Shown here piece by piece: positions 42,009-52,190 of a DNA stretch of 64,000 bases. Positions within the stretch are counted from its first letter, which is position 1; each line of letters opens with the position of its first letter. The stretch is from Ruminiclostridium hungatei (lineage in GTDB: Bacteria > Bacillota > Clostridia > Acetivibrionales > DSM-1351): assembly GCF_002051585.1 (NCBI RefSeq), contig NZ_MZGX01000009.1, positions 1 through 64,000 of the forward strand, read 5' to 3'. Position numbers and translations under genes: made by a program. Below the pieces are notes generated by a model. It did no database searches. It was not told where the DNA came from and was given only the letters and a program-made list of their open reading frames with translations.

Positions 42009-45000
42009 ATGTCAAAAATCAAGATGACGGTGGACGGAAACACTGCTGCAGCCTATGTGGCATATGCATATACCGACGTAGCTGCAATCTATCCCATCAC
42101 TCCATCGTCCAATATGGCAGAGTCGGTTGACGAATGGTCTGCCAAGGGCAGGAAAAATATTTTCGGGCAAAATGTCCGTGTTGTAGAAATGCAATCTGAG
42201 GCAGGTGCGGCCGGAACACTTCACGGTTCACTGCAGGCCGGTGCTCTTACAACAACCTTTACGGCTTCCCAGGGACTGTTATTAATGATACCCAATATGT
42301 ACAAGGTTGCAGGTGAATTGCTGCCTGCGGTATTTCATGTAAGTGCCAGGGCCATAGCAACCCAGGCCTTGTCCATATTCGGAGACCATCAGGATGTTAT
42401 GGCCGCCAGGCAAACCGGCGTTGTAATGCTGGCCTCGGGCTCAGTACAGGAAATTATGGACCTGGCCCCCGTGGCGCACCTGGCCGCAATAAAAGGAAGA
42501 CTTCCCTTCCTGCATTTTTTTGACGGGTTCAGAACCTCTCATGAAATTCAGAAGGTGGAGGCACTGGAATATGCAGATCTTGCCGGCCTTGTAGATTACG
42601 AGGCTGTAAGACAATTCAGGAACAGGGCCTTATCCCCCAATCATCCGGTAACAAGAGGAACCGCCCAAAATCCTGATGTCTACTTCCAGAACCGGGAGGC
42701 ATCAAACCCTTACTATGATAACATTGCCCATGTGGTTGAAGAATATATGCAAAAGGTCGGTGAGCTTACCGGCAGGAGCTATGGCCTTTTTGATTACTAC
42801 GGTGCGCCTGACGCTGAGAATATAATAATTGCCATGGGCTCAATTACTGATGTCATAGAGGAAACCATCGATTATCTCAACAACAGCGGAGAAAAATACG
42901 GCCTTGTGAAGGTTCACCTGTTCAGACCCTTTTCAGTCAAGCACTTGCTGGAGGCCATTCCCAAAAGCGTCAAAAAGATAGCTGTTCTGGATAGGACCAA
43001 AGAACCCGGAGCCATAGGAGAACCCTTGTATCTGGATGTAAAAGCAGCCTATTACGGCATGCAGAATGCTCCTTTAGTAGTCGGAGGGCGATTCGGTCTG
43101 GCTTCAAAGGATACCACTCCTGCACATATAAAGGCTGTCTATGACAATTTGAAACAGGCCAGCCCCAAAGACCGGTTCACTATCGGAATAGTGGATGATG
43201 TGACCAATACCTCCCTTAATATTGACCATCATATTAATGCCGCACCCCCATCAACCTATAAATGCCTGTTCTGGGGGCTGGGCTCAGACGGTACTGTGGG
43301 TGCCAACAAGCAGGCCATAAAAATCCTCGGAGATCATACCGACAAGTATGTTCAAGCCTATTTTGCATATGATTCAAAAAAATCCGGCGGAGTGACCATG
43401 TCCCATCTGCGCTTTGGGGATGAGCCCATCAAATCGGCATATCTTGTCCATGAAGCCGATTATATCGCCTGTCACAACCAGTCTTACGTAAATCAGTATG
43501 ACCTGCTTAAGGGCATAAAAAAGGGAGGCACCTTTGTACTGAACTGCCTCTGGGATGAGAAGGAGCTTGAAGAGCACCTCCCTGCGGAACTCAAGCGCCA
43601 GATTGCCGCCAACGAAGTGCAGTTCTATACTGTCAACGCATATACGATTGCTGAAAATATAGGTCTTGGAAACAGGATAAACATGATAATGCAGGCAGCC
43701 TTCTTCAAGCTTGCCGGCATTATTCCAATAAATGAAGCTGTCCGTTATTTGAAGGAGGGCGTTGTAAAGAGCTATGGCAAAAAAGGTGAGAATGTTGTCA
43801 GAATAAATCAGGAGGCTATTGATAAAGGTATAGATTCCGTTGTAAAAATCAACGTACCGGAAGCCTGGAAAAATGCCCAGGATACTTCCGGAACAGAAAT
43901 CCAGGAACCGGATTTTATAAAAAATATGCTTCGCCCCATAAATGCCATGAAGGGTGAGGACCTGCCGGTAAGCGCCTTTGTGGAGCTGGAGGACGGAACA
44001 CTTCCCAACGGCACCTCAGCCTATGAAAAGCGCGGTATCGCTGTTAATGTCCCGGAATGGAATGAAGCTACCTGTATACAGTGCAATATTTGCTCTCTGG
44101 TTTGTCCTCATGCAGTCATACGACCTGTACTTGCAACCAGGGAAGAACTGGCTGATGCTCCCGAAAGCTTTGTAACCAAGCAGGCTGTGGGCAAGGGTAT
44201 GGAGGAATACCAGTTCAGGATACAGATAAGCCCTATGGATTGTACAGGCTGCGGCAACTGTGCCGATGTATGCCCTGCAAAACCCAAGGCACTGGTAATG
44301 AAAAAGCTGAGTACACAAACCGAGCGGGAGATTCCAAATTACGATTTTGCAACAGAAAAGATTTCCTGCAAAGGTGATAATTTCGGAAACAAGAGTATAA
44401 AGGACAGCCAGTTTAAAAAGCCCCTTATGGAATTCTCCGGTGCTTGTGCAGGCTGTGGCGAGACACCCTATATAAAACTGGTTACGCAGCTTTTCGGCGA
44501 CAGGATGATGATAGCCAACGCCACAGGTTGTTCCTCCATATGGGGTGCCTCCTATCCAACCAGCTCCTATACCGTAAACAGTGAAGGCAAAGGACCTGCC
44601 TGGGCAAACTCGCTGTTTGAGGATAATGCAGAATTCGGTTACGGCATGTACCTTGGCATAAAGCAGCTCAGAGAGCGCATAAGAGACATAGCACTCCAGC
44701 TTGCGGGCATGGATATAGACGAAAGCTTCAAAGGCAAATTGACAGCATGGGCCGGCAGCTATGAAGAAGGAGAAGCCTCCAAGGGAGTGAGCACAGAGCT
44801 CCTTGAAGCCATAAAGGCCTATTCACCCAAAGACAGTCTTCAGACACAACTGATTGCCGAGCTTCTGGAGAAACAGGACTACCTGGTAAAACGGTCCATA
44901 TGGATTGTGGGCGGTGACGGCTGGGCCTACGATATCGGCTATGGCGGACTTGACCATGTACTGGCCTCGGGTGACGATGTAAATGTTCTGGTATTTGATA

Positions 45001-45539
45001 CCGAAATATACTCAAATACCGGAGGGCAGGCTTCAAAAGCTACTCCTACCTCAGCAATAGCCAAATTTGCTTCTTCGGGGAAAAAAGCTGCTAAAAAGGA
45101 CCTGGCTGCGCAAATGATTACCTACGGCAATGTCTATGTTGCCCAGGTGGGAATCGGAGCGGACAGGAATCAGATGCTGAAGGCTATAGCAGAGGCAGAG
45201 GCCTATAAGGGCCCCTCCATCATAATCGCATATGCTCCCTGTATAAGCCACGGCATTAAGGACGGCATGGGAAGGAGCATAGCAAACTCTGCCGATGCGG
45301 TTGCATCAGGCTACTGGCATCTTTTCAGATACAATCCGGAGCTTAAATCAGAGGGAAAGGACCCGTTTATACTGGATTCCAAGGAGCCAAAATCCAGCTT
45401 CAGGGACTTCCTGATGAATCAGGTGAGATATTCCTCCCTCTCAAAGCAGTTCCCCTCCGAAGCTGAAGAATTGTTCAGCAAGGCTGAAGAACATGCAAAA
45501 GAGAAGTATGAAAAGCTGAAAAAGCTGTCGCAGGGATAA
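42009..45539 (+). CDS. nifJ: pyruvate:ferredoxin (flavodoxin) oxidoreductase
   Basis: A single-chain enzyme of 1176 residues converting pyruvate and CoA to acetyl-CoA and CO2 with reduction of ferredoxin. Domains in order: the transketolase-like domain I (DGNTAAAYVAYAYTDVAAI, YPITPSSNMAE), domain II, the gamma domain, a two-cluster ferredoxin domain (CIQCNICSLVCPHA and CTGCGNCADVCPAKP), an additional cluster cysteine set (CAGCGETPY) and the thiamine-diphosphate motif GDGWAYDIGYGGLDH near residue 970. Length and order match full-length PFOR of clostridia. A central enzyme of anaerobic fermentation. A strong terminator follows. Confidence 0.97.
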   Translation: MSKIKMTVDGNTAAAYVAYAYTDVAAIYPITPSSNMAESVDEWSAKGRKNIFGQNVRVVEMQSEAGAAGTLHGSLQAGALTTTFTASQGLLLMIPNMYKVAGELLPAVFHVSARAIATQALSIFGDHQDVMAARQTGVVMLASGSVQEIMDLAPVAHLAAIKGRLPFLHFFDGFRTSHEIQKVEALEYADLAGLVDYEAVRQFRNRALSPNHPVTRGTAQNPDVYFQNREASNPYYDNIAHVVEEYMQKVGELTGRSYGLFDYYGAPDAENIIIAMGSITDVIEETIDYLNNSGEKYGLVKVHLFRPFSVKHLLEAIPKSVKKIAVLDRTKEPGAIGEPLYLDVKAAYYGMQNAPLVVGGRFGLASKDTTPAHIKAVYDNLKQASPKDRFTIGIVDDVTNTSLNIDHHINAAPPSTYKCLFWGLGSDGTVGANKQAIKILGDHTDKYVQAYFAYDSKKSGGVTMSHLRFGDEPIKSAYLVHEADYIACHNQSYVNQYDLLKGIKKGGTFVLNCLWDEKELEEHLPAELKRQIAANEVQFYTVNAYTIAENIGLGNRINMIMQAAFFKLAGIIPINEAVRYLKEGVVKSYGKKGENVVRINQEAIDKGIDSVVKINVPEAWKNAQDTSGTEIQEPDFIKNMLRPINAMKGEDLPVSAFVELEDGTLPNGTSAYEKRGIAVNVPEWNEATCIQCNICSLVCPHAVIRPVLATREELADAPESFVTKQAVGKGMEEYQFRIQISPMDCTGCGNCADVCPAKPKALVMKKLSTQTEREIPNYDFATEKISCKGDNFGNKSIKDSQFKKPLMEFSGACAGCGETPYIKLVTQLFGDRMMIANATGCSSIWGASYPTSSYTVNSEGKGPAWANSLFEDNAEFGYGMYLGIKQLRERIRDIALQLAGMDIDESFKGKLTAWAGSYEEGEASKGVSTELLEAIKAYSPKDSLQTQLIAELLEKQDYLVKRSIWIVGGDGWAYDIGYGGLDHVLASGDDVNVLVFDTEIYSNTGGQASKATPTSAIAKFASSGKKAAKKDLAAQMITYGNVYVAQVGIGADRNQMLKAIAEAEAYKGPSIIIAYAPCISHGIKDGMGRSIANSADAVASGYWHLFRYNPELKSEGKDPFILDSKEPKSSFRDFLMNQVRYSSLSKQFPSEAEELFSKAEEHAKEKYEKLKKLSQG

Positions 45540-45572
45540 ATGTCAAATAATTTCATATAAATCTTACCCGGC

Positions 45573-45615
45573 AAAAAAAGCTGCATCCCATCTTTCATGT
45601 GGAATGCAGCTTTTT
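45573..45615. terminator. Bidirectional terminator
   Basis: AAAGCTGCATCC and GGAATGCAGCTTT form a stem flanked by an A-run and a T-run. It serves nifJ (plus) and the convergent zinc-binding lipoprotein gene (minus). Confidence 0.85.
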
Positions 45616-45654
45616 CTTTTAATTCATGTACCTGTTTTTCAGGCGCATAGCTTG

Positions 45655-46596
45655 TTATTGTACCTGCTTGAAGGCTTCAACCAGCACCTTCAGATTTTCA
45701 TCCATTGCCTTGATATAACTGTCGGCAGAAGCATTTTTTTCTCCTGTGGCAACGGGATCAAGCAGGTATACCTGTGCACCTGTTTCTTTTGCTATTGTCT
45801 CGGCAGCCTTTTGTGAATACTGGGGCTCTGCAAAAAGCAGCTTAACCCCGGTTTCCTTTATCTGGCCAACCAGCTCCGCAAGTTCTCCGGCACTGGGTTC
45901 TGTTCCCGGTTCTCTCTCCACCACCGATACAATATTGAGGCCGAACTCTTTTGCAAAGTACGGGAAGGCCTCATGGAAAGTGACAATATTCTTATTTTTC
46001 AAGCCGTCCAGTTCACGGTGCATCTTGTCACTCTGCTGCTGGAGCTTCCGGACGTACTTGTCCGCATTTTCCCTGTAGGCAGCGGCATTTTTGGCATCTG
46101 AGGCAGCCAGCCCTTCCGCTATGTTTTTCACCTCGGTTATCGCACCTGTAATACTTACCCATATATGAGGGTTTTCCTCACCATTTTCGTCCTTTAAAAG
46201 CTCAATACCCTTAGCTGCCTCAATAACCTTCAATTCAGGCCGCTGCTTGATGACCTTGTCCATAAAGGCTTCCATTCCCGCCCCGTTTATTACAAAGGCA
46301 TCGGCCTTCTCCAGGGTCTTAAGGTCCGCCGGCATCAGTTGGTAATCATGCAGACAGCCTGTCTGTGGTTCTGTCATATTAATAAGCTCCACATTGGGCA
46401 ATTCACCTATAATATTTTTTGTAAATACATACACGGGATAAAATGAGGTAACAATTGTATATGTGCTGCCCTGGGATTTGTTTTTATTTTCTCCTGCCCC
46501 GGTGCACCCGGTCAAAACGGATATGCCAAGTATAACCAACATTAGCAGCAGTGCCGAAAATCTTTTCAATACTGAAAAATTTGTTCTCTTAATCAA
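45655..46596 (-). CDS. Zinc ABC transporter substrate-binding lipoprotein
   Basis: A ZnuA/AdcA-type protein of about 313 residues. The signal peptide ends in the lipobox LTGC (cysteine 31). Metal ligands are the histidines in GCLHDYQLMP, NPHIWVS and FHEAFPYFA plus an acidic residue near the end. The start is unusual: TTG at 46596, six bases after GGAGG, as an ATG-initiated frame from 46632 would include no signal. No permease or ATPase is adjacent, so it must use a transporter encoded elsewhere. A Zur/Fur-like box overlaps its promoter. Confidence 0.88.
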   Translation of the reverse strand: MIKRTNFSVLKRFSALLLMLVILGISVLTGCTGAGENKNKSQGSTYTIVTSFYPVYVFTKNIIGELPNVELINMTEPQTGCLHDYQLMPADLKTLEKADAFVINGAGMEAFMDKVIKQRPELKVIEAAKGIELLKDENGEENPHIWVSITGAITEVKNIAEGLAASDAKNAAAYRENADKYVRKLQQQSDKMHRELDGLKNKNIVTFHEAFPYFAKEFGLNIVSVVEREPGTEPSAGELAELVGQIKETGVKLLFAEPQYSQKAAETIAKETGAQVYLLDPVATGEKNASADSYIKAMDENLKVLVEAFKQVQ

Positions 46597-46609
46597 AACA
46601 CACCTCCAA

Positions 46610-46642
46610 ATATAAATGGGAATCATTCGCATTTATATTATA
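46610..46642 (-). promoter_or_regulatory. Zur/Fur-family operator at the zinc lipoprotein promoter
   Basis: A palindrome of about 29 bases with outer arms ATATAAATG and CATTTATAT has a core TGGGAATCATTCGCA, matching the Fur/Zur 7-1-7 pattern. On the minus strand TATAAT (46637-46642) overlaps one edge; the -35 is weak. Repression when zinc is sufficient is the likely mode; the identity of the regulator is inferred from the gene. Confidence 0.75.
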
Positions 46643-46665
46643 CAGCAACATTACATATTTTAAAA

Positions 46666-47571
46666 CTACTTTTTATTAATTAATTCATTTATCATATCCA
46701 ATCCAGGAGGATTTAATGCCAGAGGAAACCTGCTGCACACAGTAGCTGCGGTGGCTGCGGCAAAACTGACCAGCTCCCGGTCGGGCATTTTTTTAAACAC
46801 CCCGTATATTGCCCCGGCCTTAAAGCAGTCACCGGCTCCCAGAGTACTCTGAACCTTTACCTTATAAGGCTTGAAGCTTTCCACGGGCTGATTCCTTCTG
46901 CCAAACATGATTTCCCTGGCGCCAAAGGTGAATATCACCAGCCCGTCGGTATTGTCGGCATACTTTCTGAACAGTTCCTCAATATCCGTCCCGGGAAAAT
47001 TGTTCTGAATGAATTCATTGGAGACCACATTCACTTCTGAGAACCTATGTAAGACCGAATCGGGTTTACAGTCAATGGTTACATACTTTTTCCCCAATTC
47101 CCTGCAATACTGTGCCACCATTTCAGACTGCTCCCCAAAAAACGGGTCAAGGCCCACGGTTTCAGCATTCATGATGTCTTCCTTCACAGGTGTGTTCCAC
47201 CGCTTGACCTTGCTGTCAAAATACGCTCCGAAGGTGCCGAAACAGTTTCTTGTATTGCCCGCTATCAGTACCATATCCTGTACTCCGTCAAAGTCCGGGT
47301 CTTCAAAAACTCCCGACATATCCACCCCATACTTATCCACAAGATAATTCTTAAGTACGCCCGCGGTCCTTCTTCCCTGGTAATTGCCATCCAGCTTTAC
47401 CCTGCAGCCCAGCGAGGACAGAACCACTGCACAACTGCCGGTCTCTCCCCCGGGCAGGACATAGCTCTCTTTTATTTCAGAATAGGAATCCGCCTGGGGA
47501 AATTCTTCTGCCAATAGGTGCATGGTAGAAGCCAGTGTCATACCATAAAGGTAAATATCAAAGCTTGACAT
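46666..47571 (-). CDS. PfkB-family carbohydrate/nucleoside kinase
   Basis: A 301-residue ribokinase-like kinase. The ATP/catalytic signature TLGAGDCFKAGAIYGVF contains the GAGD base; VLPGGETGSCAVVLSSLGC is the substrate-side signature. Family members phosphorylate fructose, ribose, 2-keto-3-deoxygluconate and others; the substrate is not evident. GGAGG precedes the ATG. It is followed on the same strand by the zinc lipoprotein gene, which has its own promoter, so it is probably transcribed separately. Confidence 0.88.
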   Translation of the reverse strand: MSSFDIYLYGMTLASTMHLLAEEFPQADSYSEIKESYVLPGGETGSCAVVLSSLGCRVKLDGNYQGRRTAGVLKNYLVDKYGVDMSGVFEDPDFDGVQDMVLIAGNTRNCFGTFGAYFDSKVKRWNTPVKEDIMNAETVGLDPFFGEQSEMVAQYCRELGKKYVTIDCKPDSVLHRFSEVNVVSNEFIQNNFPGTDIEELFRKYADNTDGLVIFTFGAREIMFGRRNQPVESFKPYKVKVQSTLGAGDCFKAGAIYGVFKKMPDRELVSFAAATAATVCSRFPLALNPPGLDMINELINKK

Positions 47572-47588
47572 ATGCCACCTCCAAAAAA

Positions 47589-48830
47589 TTAATTTATTTT
47601 CATAAGTCTCACAACAAACCTTGTCCCGCTGCCAGGCATGCTGAACGCGTACACTGCGCCCCCCTGCCCCTCCAGTATCCTCTTTGTTATATACAGGCCA
47701 ATGCCTATGTTTGTAGGATTGCGACTGTTGGGTCCCTTATAGAACCTGTTGAATATTCTGCCCAGCTCCTCTTCGGGAATTCCACTTCCTCTGTCGCTTA
47801 TTTCCAATTGCACATATACCTTGTTTTCCTCCAGGCTGATTTCAATCTTTTCTCCCGGACTGCTATGTTCAATGGAGTTTTTAATGATATTTGAAAAGGC
47901 TTCCGCAGTCCAGCTTACATCGTGCTTCACTGAGATATTTTCATCACCCCGGACTATTATGTCAATATTTTTCTCATCAGCCAGATATTTCAGAGGAGCT
48001 ATGCTTTTACAAAGGGTATTTATTACAGCCGCCGATTCCTTGTGGAATTCTGCCACACCAGCCTCAAGCCTGGCCATTTTCAGCAGGTTTCTGATCAGCC
48101 ACTCCATCCTGTCCAACTGATTCCTGCTTTCTGATATGAAGGTAAGCCGCTCCTGCTCCGGCATGTCCAGGTCATTTTTCAGTATGTCATTGAACATGAT
48201 AAGAGAGGCAAGGGGCGTCTTTAACTGGTGGGAAATGTCTGTTACCAGCCTTTTTAAGAAAAGCTTTTCCTGTCTGAGTGCCTGGACATTTTCACCCAGC
48301 CTTTCGGTCATTGCATTGAACTGATATGTCAGAAAACCCATATCACCTTCATCGGTAAAGCCCCACATGGGCTGATAGTTTCCTTCTACTGCGGCTTCAG
48401 CCTTTTCTCCCACCTGCCGTATCCTTTTATATATGCTGTTAAAGCTCCGCATAAAAAGAATGATAAGAATAAAGGCAAAGCTTATGATAAGGAGCTGGAA
48501 TCTTACATTGGCAAACCACAGCTCCCGGGAAACAACATTATTCTTGCGGATGCTTAAATTCTCATCATAGCCGTACTTGCTCAAAAGCGTTTTCCCATAC
48601 TGGTAGTCACCCTGAAGGCTTCCTGTAAACTTTTCAACAATTCGGGTCTCAGCCTTTGGGTACTCTTTTGCCACAGCTCCTATGACAGCCACGTTCTGCT
48701 GCAATTGGGCCCTGTTCAGGGTATCCGTATAGCTGTGGAGCAGGTACATGCTCATTGTTTCAAAGACTATGAGCAGTATGGCAAGAAGTCCCAGAGCCAG
48801 CCTTGCTTCAGAATTTTTTAAAATTTTCAT
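47589..48830 (-). CDS. Sensor histidine kinase
   Basis: A 413-residue membrane kinase. Two helices (ALGLLAILLIVFETMSMYLL and FQLLIISFAFILIILFM) flank a short loop of about 80 residues, then a HAMP-like region, the H-box VTDISHQLKTPLASLIMFND, the N-box AFSNIIKNSIEHS, and G-box GIGLYITKRIL. The gene follows its regulator by 27 bases. Together with the ABC pair upstream it resembles sensor systems for cell-envelope antibiotics or peptides. Confidence 0.93.
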   Translation of the reverse strand: MKILKNSEARLALGLLAILLIVFETMSMYLLHSYTDTLNRAQLQQNVAVIGAVAKEYPKAETRIVEKFTGSLQGDYQYGKTLLSKYGYDENLSIRKNNVVSRELWFANVRFQLLIISFAFILIILFMRSFNSIYKRIRQVGEKAEAAVEGNYQPMWGFTDEGDMGFLTYQFNAMTERLGENVQALRQEKLFLKRLVTDISHQLKTPLASLIMFNDILKNDLDMPEQERLTFISESRNQLDRMEWLIRNLLKMARLEAGVAEFHKESAAVINTLCKSIAPLKYLADEKNIDIIVRGDENISVKHDVSWTAEAFSNIIKNSIEHSSPGEKIEISLEENKVYVQLEISDRGSGIPEEELGRIFNRFYKGPNSRNPTNIGIGLYITKRILEGQGGAVYAFSMPGSGTRFVVRLMKIN

Positions 48831-48857
48831 ACAGCCTCCCTGGGATTTCCCTATCGG

Positions 48858-49535
48858 TCAAAGGATATCCCTCCACACATATCCCAAACCCCTCACGGTT
48901 TCTATGTGCTTTTCCCCGTTAATCTCTATTTTTTCCCTGAGCCTTTTCACATAAACATTCAAGGTATTGTAATCAACAAAATTCCCGTCTATATCCCACA
49001 GTTTTTCAATAATTGTGTTTCTGTTCAAAACCTTTTCCCTGTTTTCCAGAAGCAACAGCAGCAGCTTGTACTCAACTGCCGTCAGGCTGGCTTCCTCTCC
49101 TCCCACCGTAACCTTGCATCTCAAAGGCTCTACTGCCACACTTCCGCTTAAGATACAGCCGCCTGTACCGATAGGATTTCTTTTCCTGCGTCTCATCAGT
49201 GCATTTATCCTTGAAATCAACTCACTTAATCTGATGGGCTTGGAAATATAATCATCTCCACCTGTATCAAGTCCGAAAACTACATTTGCTTCATCGTCAA
49301 GAGCTGTAATGAATATGACCGGCACGTCGCAGGTATTTCTTACTTCCTTGCAAAAATCATAACCGCTGCCGTCAGGCAGAGTCACATCCAGCAGTATCAG
49401 ATCCACACTTGCATCAAACAGACTGCGGGCTTCCTGAAGGGTTTTGCCCCACTGAATATTAAAACCCTTTTTCTTGAGAGCGTATTGGATTCCCATGGCA
49501 AGAGGCGCATCATCCTCCACAAGTAAAATGTTCAT
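48858..49535 (-). CDS. OmpR-family response regulator
   Basis: A 225-residue regulator. Receiver motifs are ILLVEDDAPLA, LILLDVTLPDGSGYDF and YISKPIRLSEL; the winged helix has ASLTAVEYKLLLLLLENREK and ends in VKRLREKIE. The ATG at 49535 begins MNILLVEDD; upstream in-frame ATGs lack family sequence. It controls, by position, the ABC pair upstream (52191-52880 and 49671-52187) together with its kinase. Confidence 0.92.
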   Translation of the reverse strand: MNILLVEDDAPLAMGIQYALKKKGFNIQWGKTLQEARSLFDASVDLILLDVTLPDGSGYDFCKEVRNTCDVPVIFITALDDEANVVFGLDTGGDDYISKPIRLSELISRINALMRRRKRNPIGTGGCILSGSVAVEPLRCKVTVGGEEASLTAVEYKLLLLLLENREKVLNRNTIIEKLWDIDGNFVDYNTLNVYVKRLREKIEINGEKHIETVRGLGYVWRDIL

Positions 49536-49670
49536 GCTCCGTTCCATTCTCCAGTTCATTAAAAGTTGGAATACTGCATTAATGATAACCTTTAAACAAT
49601 ATTTTATCAGAAGCAGTACTTTATTGTAATCCTACTTTAGGGTAAGCAGAATATATTTATGTCCTGTTCC

Positions 49671-52187
49671 TTACTCCTCTATCCTCAAAGACTCTACTAT
49701 ATTCATATCATTGAGCTTCCGCAGGGGTATGACCGCCGCCGCCAGTGTTATGGCTATAATGCCGATGCCTCCGTACAGATATGGCCATATGGCCATGCTG
49801 TAGCCTATGTTTCCTACAGGATTGTTCTGCAATATCCCAAAATAGGTCAGCAGGTATGCCACCGGTAAACCGGCAATACACGCAATCATTCCGAAAAGTG
49901 CGCCCTCCAGCAGCACAAGTTTTCTGAACTGTCCCTTTGTCATGCCTATTGCCTTGAAAGTTGCATATTCCCTCTTCTTTACCAGAAGATTTATGGTCAC
50001 GGTATTTATAATATTAACGGTGGATATGACTATTATCAGTCCGATAAAACCATATACCAGTACTTTCATCTGACCTGCAACTGCATCCACTTTTTCCTTT
50101 TCATGTCCTATATCAGTGTAGTCTGCCTTGTTTTCATCCGCCAGGATATTGAATTTTTCATAGTTTTTGCCTGCCGCCTCAGGAGAAGTAAAGTTTGCAG
50201 CTATTATGGACAAGCCTTTTATGCCTGTAAGGCCGGTAAAGTTTTCAGAGGATACAATCATTCCATAACCGTCATAAATTACCGAACCGCTTATGCTTTC
50301 ATAGTCAATAACACCTGCCACCTTAAGGGTCATTGTCTCCTTGCCCCCGGCCAGTCTCTTGAGCCGGTCATAATCCTGCCCGGTTATGAAAGCCTCGTCC
50401 AGCACAGGCACCTGTATTACATCACCTTTCTTATATGTGGTAAACCCGTCATAGAAACGCTTTTTATTTTCTGTAAGTCCTCCGGCCTTATTGACAATTA
50501 TTACTCCGTGATTATTATTAAAATCGTCATAGTTGATATTTGTGCTATTCAGCTTGTTCAGCAATTCCACAGAGTTCCTGTCATATCCTATCAACTGTGT
50601 TTCGTCTATTATATACTGCCCCTGGAACTCCTGGGTGCCTTTAAGCTTCAAGGATTCCCTGAACTTGTTGCTGACCTTGTCCTTGTCAAGCAGAAATGGG
50701 ATTTTACAGTAATTGAGCTCAAAGACCTCCCTGACTCCCTCTGTGCTTTCAAGCTGCTTCGCCAATTCATCTGAAAGATATGGGCTTCCGGCTTTCTGCT
50801 GTTTCATGAAGGCGGCTTCCACCCTTATCATACCTGAAGCCAGCTCGGTGCTCTCAAACAGTATGTCAATAAAGTTTGAGAAAAACACATACATCACAAG
50901 CGATATCATCAGGGACAGGCAGGTTACATAAAACCTTTTCCTGCTCCTCTTAATATTTTTGTAGGCTACCTGCCCTTCAAATCTGAAAAATAATTTTGCC
51001 AGAAAGCCTCCCCTTCTTTTAACCCGGTCACCCTTTACAACCATTGTCCCTCTTATGGCATCTATGGGAGAAACCCTTGAGGCGGTCCTGGCCGGAAAGA
51101 AGGCTGAAAAAAATACCGTTACAAGCCCAAGCAGGGCGGCAATGGCTATTACCTGGGGATAGAAGCCTATCTTGAAGACACCCAGAAAGCCGTCCATAAA
51201 CACATTGAAGGTGAGCATTATGCCCGCAAAGCCGCAGATAATTCCGATGGGTATTGAGATGGCACTCATGACAAGGGCCTCCTTGAACACCAGCTTTCTG
51301 ATCTGGGCTTTTGTGGCACCGATGCTTCTCAGTATTCCAAAATGCTTTATTCTCTCCATGACGGATATATTAAAGGCGTTATAGATTACAACCGCAGTAC
51401 AGATAACCACAAAAGCCGCAATAATTCCGAAGACCACCTCCATCTGGTTGTTCCTTGTCTCATCCGGGCCGTCGCCTATGAGATAAAGCAGTCGTGTGTT
51501 TCCGTTTGCCTTCACCTTGTTTGCCTGTGCAATCTTAACAGCAAGTTCCGGTTTACCGGAGGCCTGCTTCAAATTTACAAAGTAGGAATAGGTTTTGGTA
51601 TTGTCCGAGCTTCCAATATCCAAAAAGCTTAATGCGGTATTGGTTATTTCCTGGCTTTCATAAGAGCCTACCACCTTGTATTCCGCCCTGTCCTCCACAC
51701 CCTGTTTGGATTTAAGCCGGCCTTCCAGAGCCTTGTCAAGCTTCTTATCCTTCAGTACTGCATAAAACTTTTTGTCAACCACTATTTCGCTGCTGTTTTC
51801 CGGAAATCTGCCTTCAACCAGCCTGACTCTGAAAATATCCTTGAAGGCTGCACTGTCGTATGCTTTTATATTTACCTTTCGAAGGGAATCCGTAAGCAAG
51901 CTGCTCTCAATCAGAAAAGACCCCTGCTCTTTGACAAGCCCGCCATTCTTGATCTCTGCATTTGCTGACAGGACTCTTGCCTGTTCCCTGTCAGCATCAT
52001 AAAACATAATCTCATAATTTCCGGTTTCGTCCTTGACCCTTTCGATTTCACTGTTTATACCGCTGTAATAAATACTTCCAATGGCAGTAAACATGGCTAT
52101 GGACACAATAATGCCAATAAGCGTCAATACGGTTCTTCCGGGATGCTTCTTCAAATATCGTACGGTTAGTGCAGAATAATTCTTCAT
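49671..52187 (-). CDS. ABC transporter permease, FtsX/MacB-like, large
   Basis: An 838-residue permease with an N-terminal helix, a large extracytoplasmic domain, three helices forming the first FtsX module ([20 protein letters not shown] and following), then a second helix-domain-FtsX module ending near residue 838. The motif [19 protein letters not shown] and its second copy [20 protein letters not shown] mark the two FtsX halves. This architecture is common in peptide-sensing or lipoprotein-handling exporters. It lies three bases after the ATPase gene. The transported or sensed molecule is unknown. Confidence 0.9.
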   Translation of the reverse strand: MKNYSALTVRYLKKHPGRTVLTLIGIIVSIAMFTAIGSIYYSGINSEIERVKDETGNYEIMFYDADREQARVLSANAEIKNGGLVKEQGSFLIESSLLTDSLRKVNIKAYDSAAFKDIFRVRLVEGRFPENSSEIVVDKKFYAVLKDKKLDKALEGRLKSKQGVEDRAEYKVVGSYESQEITNTALSFLDIGSSDNTKTYSYFVNLKQASGKPELAVKIAQANKVKANGNTRLLYLIGDGPDETRNNQMEVVFGIIAAFVVICTAVVIYNAFNISVMERIKHFGILRSIGATKAQIRKLVFKEALVMSAISIPIGIICGFAGIMLTFNVFMDGFLGVFKIGFYPQVIAIAALLGLVTVFFSAFFPARTASRVSPIDAIRGTMVVKGDRVKRRGGFLAKLFFRFEGQVAYKNIKRSRKRFYVTCLSLMISLVMYVFFSNFIDILFESTELASGMIRVEAAFMKQQKAGSPYLSDELAKQLESTEGVREVFELNYCKIPFLLDKDKVSNKFRESLKLKGTQEFQGQYIIDETQLIGYDRNSVELLNKLNSTNINYDDFNNNHGVIIVNKAGGLTENKKRFYDGFTTYKKGDVIQVPVLDEAFITGQDYDRLKRLAGGKETMTLKVAGVIDYESISGSVIYDGYGMIVSSENFTGLTGIKGLSIIAANFTSPEAAGKNYEKFNILADENKADYTDIGHEKEKVDAVAGQMKVLVYGFIGLIIVISTVNIINTVTINLLVKKREYATFKAIGMTKGQFRKLVLLEGALFGMIACIAGLPVAYLLTYFGILQNNPVGNIGYSMAIWPYLYGGIGIIAITLAAAVIPLRKLNDMNIVESLRIEE

Positions 52188-52190
52188 CTG

